A stretch of 18,673 nucleotides of DNA from an uncultured Helicobacteraceae bacterium (GTDB taxonomy: Bacteria; Campylobacterota; Campylobacteria; Campylobacterales; UBA6016). Below, piece after piece: positions 14,615-18,673 of this stretch. Below the pieces are notes generated by a model. The model was not told the DNA's origin, ran no database searches, and saw nothing but the letters and a program-made list of their open reading frames with translations. The stretch covers positions 1-18,673 of the forward strand of contig CALJKN010000094.1 of assembly GCA_937973585.1 (NCBI GenBank), in the 5' to 3' direction. The translations under genes were made by a program, and so were the position numbers. Each line of letters opens with the position of its first letter. Position 1 is the stretch's first letter.

Positions 14615-14680
14615 GTCAATAAAAATTTTCCCTTTTGCCTTAAATAACTAATGTTTATCGGCTTTTGAGGTAAAGTTTAC

Positions 14681-14686
14681 TAAAAT
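14681..14686 (+). promoter_or_regulatory. Possible -10 box for mraY-murD
   Basis: TAAAAT lies 31 bp before the mraY ATG, in the same divergent region as the gpmI promoter. AAGAGGG at 14701-14707 is the likely ribosome site. No -35 is recognisable. Confidence 0.4.
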
Positions 14687-14716
14687 CTGCCTTTTTAAAC
14701 AAGAGGGTATTTTGTA

Positions 14717-15781
14717 ATGTTTTATTGGCTTTACAGCTTTTATGACGTGAATATTTTTCATTATATCACGGTCAGGGCGCTTATCGGATTTTTTGCCGCT
14801 TTTTGTCTAACAATACTTATGATGCCAAGCTTTATCAGGTGGGCAAAAGCCAAAAAAATGAAACAGCCGATCTACTCGTTGGCTCCGGAGAGTCATCAGG
14901 GTAAAAAAAATACCCCCACAATGGGCGGGCTCGTCTTTATGTGCGCAACATTCGTTGCAACCCTCCTGTCTGCAAAAATGGACGATATGTATGTCTTATC
15001 ATCTATCTTTTTGATGTTAGGATTTATGGCTATAGGGCTTACCGATGACCTCGGCAAGATACTGGGTGGAAAAAACGATCTGGGATTGAGTGCCAGAGGA
15101 AAACTATACGGACAGTTTTTTGTGGCATTGTCGGTTAGTGCATTTTTATACTTCTCACTAGATTTCCCTAGCACTTTTTATATTCCATTTGTAAAGACCC
15201 AGCTATTTGACATGGGGCTTGCGGCTATCCCGTTTTGGGCGCTTGTGATGGTGGCGGCCAGTAATGCGGTAAATATAACGGACGGATTGGACGGTCTGGC
15301 TACTGTTCCTAGCGTTTTTGCTTTTGTCTCTCTGGGTATTTTGGTTTATATCACAGGAAATGCCGTTTGGAGCGGGTATCTATTTTTACCAAAAGTCGTA
15401 GGGGTCGGCGAATTGTCGATAGTCGCTTTTTGTATGGTTGGTGCATTGCTTGGGTTCTTGTGGTACAACTCCAATCCGGCAGAGGTTTTTATGGGAGATA
15501 GCGGGAGTCTCCCTATCGGCGGCCTGATGGGGTTTTTGGCCGTCGTCTCAAAAAGTGAGATCCTCCTTATCTTGCTCGGGTTTGTTTTCGTTCTTGAGAC
15601 GTTGTCGGTTATCATCCAGATAGCAAGTTACAAATCCAGAGGGAAAAGGGTGTTTTTGATGGCACCGCTCCACCACCATTTTGAGATGAAAAAATGGGCG
15701 GAAAACAAGATAATAGTCCGATTTTGGATTGTTGCACTCCTCTCTAATATTATTGCACTACTAACGATTAAGATACGATAA
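14717..15781 (+). CDS. mraY: Phospho-N-acetylmuramoyl-pentapeptide-transferase (MraY)
   Basis: MraY transfers phospho-MurNAc-pentapeptide from UDP to undecaprenyl phosphate at the inner membrane, making lipid I for peptidoglycan. The 354 residues and about ten membrane segments fit the family. Catalytic and binding motifs are present: LTDDLGKI (109-115, Asp110/Asp111), NAVNITDGLDGLA (183-195), FMGDSGSLPIGG (258-269), and the histidine motif PLHHHFE (317-323). SHQGKKNTPTMGG (59-71) is also typical. Its TAA overlaps the murD ATG by one base (TAATG), which indicates translational coupling. In many bacteria both genes sit in a large dcw cluster; here they are a separate pair. Confidence 0.97.
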   Translation: MFYWLYSFYDVNIFHYITVRALIGFFAAFCLTILMMPSFIRWAKAKKMKQPIYSLAPESHQGKKNTPTMGGLVFMCATFVATLLSAKMDDMYVLSSIFLMLGFMAIGLTDDLGKILGGKNDLGLSARGKLYGQFFVALSVSAFLYFSLDFPSTFYIPFVKTQLFDMGLAAIPFWALVMVAASNAVNITDGLDGLATVPSVFAFVSLGILVYITGNAVWSGYLFLPKVVGVGELSIVAFCMVGALLGFLWYNSNPAEVFMGDSGSLPIGGLMGFLAVVSKSEILLILLGFVFVLETLSVIIQIASYKSRGKRVFLMAPLHHHFEMKKWAENKIIVRFWIVALLSNIIALLTIKIR

Positions 15782-16974
15782 TGACACTATTCGGATATGG
15801 AAAAACAACAAAAGCGATTGCCGACAAATTCGGTAACTGTAGGATTTTTGACGACAATATATCGGAGATAAAAAGCGACGAGAGGGGAAATTTGCTCTTT
15901 CCGTCCCATCTGTTTGATCCACAGGCCAGCAACAGAGAGTATACAAGCCCCGGAATACCGCCGCACCATCCGTTGACAAGCTCAGCTAGAAACCTAATGA
16001 GTGAATATGATCTTTTCGCAGACAAAATGCCTTTTAGTATTTGGATTAGCGGGACAAACGGTAAAACAACTACTACACAGATGTTGTTTCATTTGCTAGA
16101 AAGGCGAGGGGCAGATGTCGGCGGCAATATCGGCGCACCTTTGGCTCAGATGGACGAGAAAGCTCCGATTTGGATTCTTGAGACCAGTTCTTTTACTATT
16201 CACTATACTAAAAATGCCAAACCGAATATCTATCTGCTTTTGCCGATTACGCCTGATCACGTCAGTTGGCATGGAAGTATGGAGGCATACGAAGAGGCGA
16301 AGCTAAAGCCGTTTTCGTGGATGCAGGAGGGGGAGATGATAGTGGCTCCCGTAAAATATAAAAACGTAGCAACTAATGGATTTTTTGTAGGATACGAGGG
16401 GGTTGAAGACTTAGCCGAGTATTTTGAGATAGATATATCGAAAATAAAATTCAGGGGAGTATTTTTATTTGATGCCCTGATGGCCCTATCTGTCACAAAA
16501 GCCCTTTTTAATGAAGTTGACTATGATTTGATTAATTCTTTTAATATAGACGGGCATAGGCAAGAGGAGTTTGTGGATAAAAATCTAAGACTTTGGGTTG
16601 ACGATAGTAAAGCGACAAATCTGGATGCGACGATAGAGGCTGTTAAAAACTATTCCGACAGAAAAATCCTTCTCATACTCGGCGGCGACGACAAGGGGCA
16701 GGATTTGACCTCTTTGTTTGAGTTTTTGGCAGGGAAAAATCTGGAAATTTTTACTATAGGTTCAAATGAAAACAGACTTTTGGATTTATGTGCCAAATAC
16801 GAGATAGAGGCCACAAAATGCTCAGTTTTGGAAGAGGCGGTAGGCAAAATGAGCGACAAAATGGATAAAAAAAGCGTCGGGATGCTCTCTCCGGCCGCCG
16901 CCAGCCTAGATCAATTCAGCGGCTATAAAGAGCGTGGAGAGAAATTTAAAAGTTACGTCAGGGATTTAAGCTAA
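15781..16974 (+). CDS. murD: UDP-N-acetylmuramoyl-L-alanine--D-glutamate ligase (MurD)
   Basis: MurD adds D-glutamate to UDP-MurNAc-L-Ala in the cytoplasm using ATP. The 397 residues are shorter than the approximately 440 of E. coli. The difference is partly in a compact N-terminal domain, since the ATP loop GTNGKTT is at residues 91-97 rather than near 110. Other Mur ligase marks are NIGAPL (116-121), ETSSF (134-138), PDHVSWHGSMEAYEEAK (158-174, with Lys174 in the place of the carbamylated lysine), WVDDSKATN and LSPAAASLDQF near the C-terminus. It is coupled to mraY by TAATG. No terminator is seen before the following tRNA promoter. Confidence 0.95.
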   Translation: MTLFGYGKTTKAIADKFGNCRIFDDNISEIKSDERGNLLFPSHLFDPQASNREYTSPGIPPHHPLTSSARNLMSEYDLFADKMPFSIWISGTNGKTTTTQMLFHLLERRGADVGGNIGAPLAQMDEKAPIWILETSSFTIHYTKNAKPNIYLLLPITPDHVSWHGSMEAYEEAKLKPFSWMQEGEMIVAPVKYKNVATNGFFVGYEGVEDLAEYFEIDISKIKFRGVFLFDALMALSVTKALFNEVDYDLINSFNIDGHRQEEFVDKNLRLWVDDSKATNLDATIEAVKNYSDRKILLILGGDDKGQDLTSLFEFLAGKNLEIFTIGSNENRLLDLCAKYEIEATKCSVLEEAVGKMSDKMDKKSVGMLSPAAASLDQFSGYKERGEKFKSYVRDLS

Positions 16975-16992
16975 ATTTTAAGTTTATTTGTT

Positions 16993-16998
16993 TATAAT
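16993..16998 (+). promoter_or_regulatory. Promoter of tRNA-Phe (TATAAT)
   Basis: TTTATAATCCCG contains TATAAT ending 20 bp before the mature tRNA 5' end, 18 bp after the murD stop. Readthrough from murD could also contribute. Confidence 0.55.
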
Positions 16999-17018
16999 CC
17001 CGTTTCCATTTTCGTAAT

Positions 17019-17094
17019 GGCTCGATAGCTCAGTCGGTAGAGCAGCAGACTGAAAATCTGCGTGTCGGCAGTTCGATTCTGCCTCGAGCCACCA
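17019..17094 (+). tRNA. tRNA-Phe (anticodon GAA)
   Basis: The acceptor stem GGCTCGA/TCGAGCC is perfect, with discriminator A and an encoded CCA at 17092-17094. The anticodon arm is GCAGA, loop CTGAAAA, TCTGC (17045-17061), giving anticodon GAA at 17052-17054. The T-loop reads TTCGATT. Total length is 76 nt with no intron. No clear terminator follows. Confidence 0.97.
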
Positions 17095-17163
17095 CTTCAT
17101 AATCCACATATTACTCAAATACCAAATTTTTATATAGCTTTAAAGTAGCATACCGTCAATAGC

Positions 17164-17172
17164 TGATATAAT
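17164..17172 (+). promoter_or_regulatory. Extended -10 promoter of the binding protein-sensor pair
   Basis: TGATATAAT at 17164-17172 is an extended -10 (TGn-TATAAT), 31 bp before the chosen TTG start. It lies between the tRNA and the binding-protein gene, so the pair likely has its own promoter. Confidence 0.55.
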
Positions 17173-17203
17173 CTGCCAGATAAATTTTGTGTCGGAGCCA
17201 GCT

Positions 17204-18010
17204 TTGAAAAGATTTTTGTTTATATTGGCATTCTTATTTACTTGTATCGCAAATGCTTTTACCGTTGCGGTCGTTCCGCAGTTTACGGCTACGGTTACGG
17301 AAAAAAATTGGTCTCCAGTCATCAAAGAGCTTGAGCGGACATCCGGAGTTCCGTTGACATTGATGTATTATAAAAGCATCGGAGAGTTTGAAAAAGGGCT
17401 AAAAAAAGGCGAAATTGATTTTGCCTATATGAATCCATATCATGCGGTGATGTTTAAAAAGCATTACAGGCCGATAGTAAAAGATGGGAAGCAGAAATTG
17501 ACCGGCATATTATTGGTTGCGGCCGATAGCAAATATAAAAATGTAAAAGATCTAAACGGTAAAAAAATAGCTTTTCCCTCCCCGAATGCTTTTGCCGCCA
17601 GTTTGTGGTTGCGTGCCCAGCTAAAATACACGGAAAAAATAGATTTTGAGCCGATATACGTAAACACCCACACAAACGTATATAAGTATGTAGTAATCGG
17701 TGATGTAGATGCCGGAGGAGGGGTGAACAAAACCCTCAAAAAAGAGTCTCCTGAGGTTCAGGGGAGGCTCAGAGTTTTATACTCTACGCCGGAGGCTAGC
17801 CCACACCCGTTTTGCGTAAACAGAAAAGTTAATGAAGTTACGTCAAATAAAATATTGCAGGCTTTTTTGAAACTATCGACTCTTAGCCCCTCTATGCCAA
17901 AAGCACTTGAGGCTATCGAATTTTCTGAACCGGTTGCTGCCGACTACAAGAGGGATTACTCCTATCTTGAAAAACTGAATATATCCAAGCTAGTGGTTAC
18001 CGAAGAGTGA
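17204..18010 (+). CDS. PhnD-type periplasmic substrate-binding protein
   Basis: This 268-residue protein (from TTG at 17204) has a signal peptide, MKRFLFILAFLFTCIANA, probably cut after Ala18; the Cys lacks a good lipobox. The mature part resembles the phosphate/phosphite/phosphonate binding (PhnD) family. It opens with a beta strand (FTVAVVPQF), then GEIDFAYMNPYHAVMF (69-84), VKDLNGKKIAFPSPNAFAAS (114-133) and GDVDAGGGVNKTLKK (166-180). The usual STSG-like ligand loop after the 'DLNGKKIAF' strand is replaced by PSPNAFAAS, so the ligand need not be a phosphonate. A longer frame from GTG at 17189 exists, but CGGAG at 17193-17197 sits properly before the TTG and the shorter form gives a clean signal peptide. 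No permease or ATPase genes follow within view. Instead the stop overlaps a sensor gene, which suggests a role in ligand sensing. Confidence 0.82.
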   Translation: MKRFLFILAFLFTCIANAFTVAVVPQFTATVTEKNWSPVIKELERTSGVPLTLMYYKSIGEFEKGLKKGEIDFAYMNPYHAVMFKKHYRPIVKDGKQKLTGILLVAADSKYKNVKDLNGKKIAFPSPNAFAASLWLRAQLKYTEKIDFEPIYVNTHTNVYKYVVIGDVDAGGGVNKTLKKESPEVQGRLRVLYSTPEASPHPFCVNRKVNEVTSNKILQAFLKLSTLSPSMPKALEAIEFSEPVAADYKRDYSYLEKLNISKLVVTEE

Positions 18011-18673
18011 AGCTAGATAGGCTTAAAAAGCTGTCCTTTAGGTCTTATTTGTCGATTGTTTTGACTATTTTTTCCACTACTCTGCTTATAGAGTATTTCA
18101 CTATATCCTCGCAGACAAAACTAATGATCGAAGAGGCTCAAAAAAGGGCATCGGAAAATGTCTTCGGATTTGCAAAAATAATCATAAATCCGATGCTTGA
18201 AAAAGACTATTCGGATATAGTGGATATATTTAACGCAATAGTCGAAAATAAAAAAATAGTCCAAATATCGCTTTTGGATACGGACGGTATAAGTAAGATT
18301 ACCGTAAAAAACGACGGCAAAGCATTGTTCGATAAAAAAAAATATGACGTGCTCATCTCCAACAAATACGATGAGCATGCACATCTGATTACCTCTGTGG
18401 CACCAATTTCTAACGTTGGCTTTCTGATGATTCAGACAAGCACCATAGAAACTGAAAAAATAACGGAAAATGCCATCTTCAGCGCAGTGGTAATTGCCGT
18501 AATTCTCGTTGTTGTTGCGATACTGTTTAATATCGTGCTGCTCAAAAAACCGCTTAAAGAGCTAGAGCAACTTAGTGATTTTGCCACGACTATCCCTTTT
18601 AACTACGGACTAAATGCACCGGAGACAAACTCTACGCTTGAGCTAAAAGCCCTGTCGGCGGCAATGACTGACG
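18007..18673 (+). CDS. Membrane sensor protein, N-terminal part (3' end outside window)
   Basis: An open frame runs from GTG at 18007 to the window end (222 codons, no stop). The GTG overlaps the preceding TGA by 3 bases (GTGA junction). In the frame upstream the nearest stop is at 17968-17970 and no ATG lies between, so GTG is the best start. The layout is a short basic N-terminus, membrane segment 1 (about 13-32), a periplasmic domain of about 120 residues, membrane segment 2 (about 156-179), then KKPLKELEQLSDFA, which looks like the start of a HAMP linker with a matching second helix near 209-222. This is the plan of a sensor histidine kinase, a diguanylate cyclase or, less likely, a chemoreceptor. 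The output domain is not visible. Tight coupling to the binding protein suggests the latter presents its ligand to this periplasmic domain. Confidence 0.75.
   Translation, partial: MKLDRLKKLSFRSYLSIVLTIFSTTLLIEYFTISSQTKLMIEEAQKRASENVFGFAKIIINPMLEKDYSDIVDIFNAIVENKKIVQISLLDTDGISKITVKNDGKALFDKKKYDVLISNKYDEHAHLITSVAPISNVGFLMIQTSTIETEKITENAIFSAVVIAVILVVVAILFNIVLLKKPLKELEQLSDFATTIPFNYGLNAPETNSTLELKALSAAMTD

Noticed and set aside
17189..17203. GTG start adding five residues to the binding protein
   Set aside because: It would place the CGGAG ribosome site inside the gene. TTG at 17204 gives proper spacing and a clean signal peptide, though GTG cannot be excluded by sequence alone.
1..18673. Mobile elements, phage genes, CRISPR arrays, defence or toxin-antitoxin systems
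   Set aside because: Apart from short gaps all DNA is accounted for by conserved housekeeping genes and the terminal sensor pair; no regularly spaced repeats, transposase-like frames or terminal inverted repeats were seen.

Overview
This window reads as core chromosome of a Campylobacterota (epsilonproteobacterial) bacterium, probably a respiratory, free-living type close to Sulfurimonas, Sulfuricurvum or Sulfurovum. The case rests on four things: gene content and order (nuoLMN; a menaquinol-type petABC with a two-haem PetC; gpmI-fabG-acpP-fabF-accA; mraY-murD), a near match of AccA and AcpP N-termini to Campylobacter proteins as I remember them, AT-rich intergenic DNA with TATAAT boxes and few recognisable -35 boxes, and frequent TTG/GTG starts. 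The genus is an inference. I see no insertion sequence, phage, integron, CRISPR array or toxin-antitoxin pair.

Layout. (1) 1-4588, plus strand: the 3' end of a complex I operon, with nuoL (5' end outside the window), nuoM and nuoN, the three antiporter-like proton-pumping membrane subunits. (2) 4589-4766: a 178-bp gap with a hairpin terminator whose U-tract faces the minus strand. (3) 4767-6635: mnmG, tRNA wobble-uridine modification. (4) 6636-9800: a bc1 operon with a clear promoter, petA (Rieske), petB (cytochrome b), petC (two-haem cytochrome c) and a small cytochrome c'-like protein, closed by a good terminator. (5) 9792-14575, minus strand: gpmI, fabG, acpP, fabF, accA, joining a glycolytic enzyme to fatty-acid synthesis. 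acpP carries its own TATAAT box and its own terminator inside the cluster. (6) 14717-16974, plus strand: mraY and murD, peptidoglycan precursor synthesis. (7) 17019-17094: tRNA-Phe(GAA). (8) 17204-18673: a periplasmic PhnD-type binding protein overlapping by 4 bp a membrane sensor protein that runs off the window.

How the genes work together. Complex I and bc1 belong to one electron transport chain: quinone reduction and proton pumping by Nuo, then (mena)quinol oxidation by PetABC and transfer to c-type cytochromes. The minus-strand block and mraY-murD diverge from a 141-bp region and supply lipid and wall precursors. Most of the window is ordinary housekeeping DNA. The least ordinary item is the binding protein plus sensor pair at the right end, which looks like a ligand-sensing module rather than a transporter. 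Smaller points of interest are the Rieske protein's altered cluster-binding loop, the b6-like haem spacing in PetB, the acpP expression unit inside the fab cluster, and a possible minus-strand gene remnant between nuoN and mnmG.
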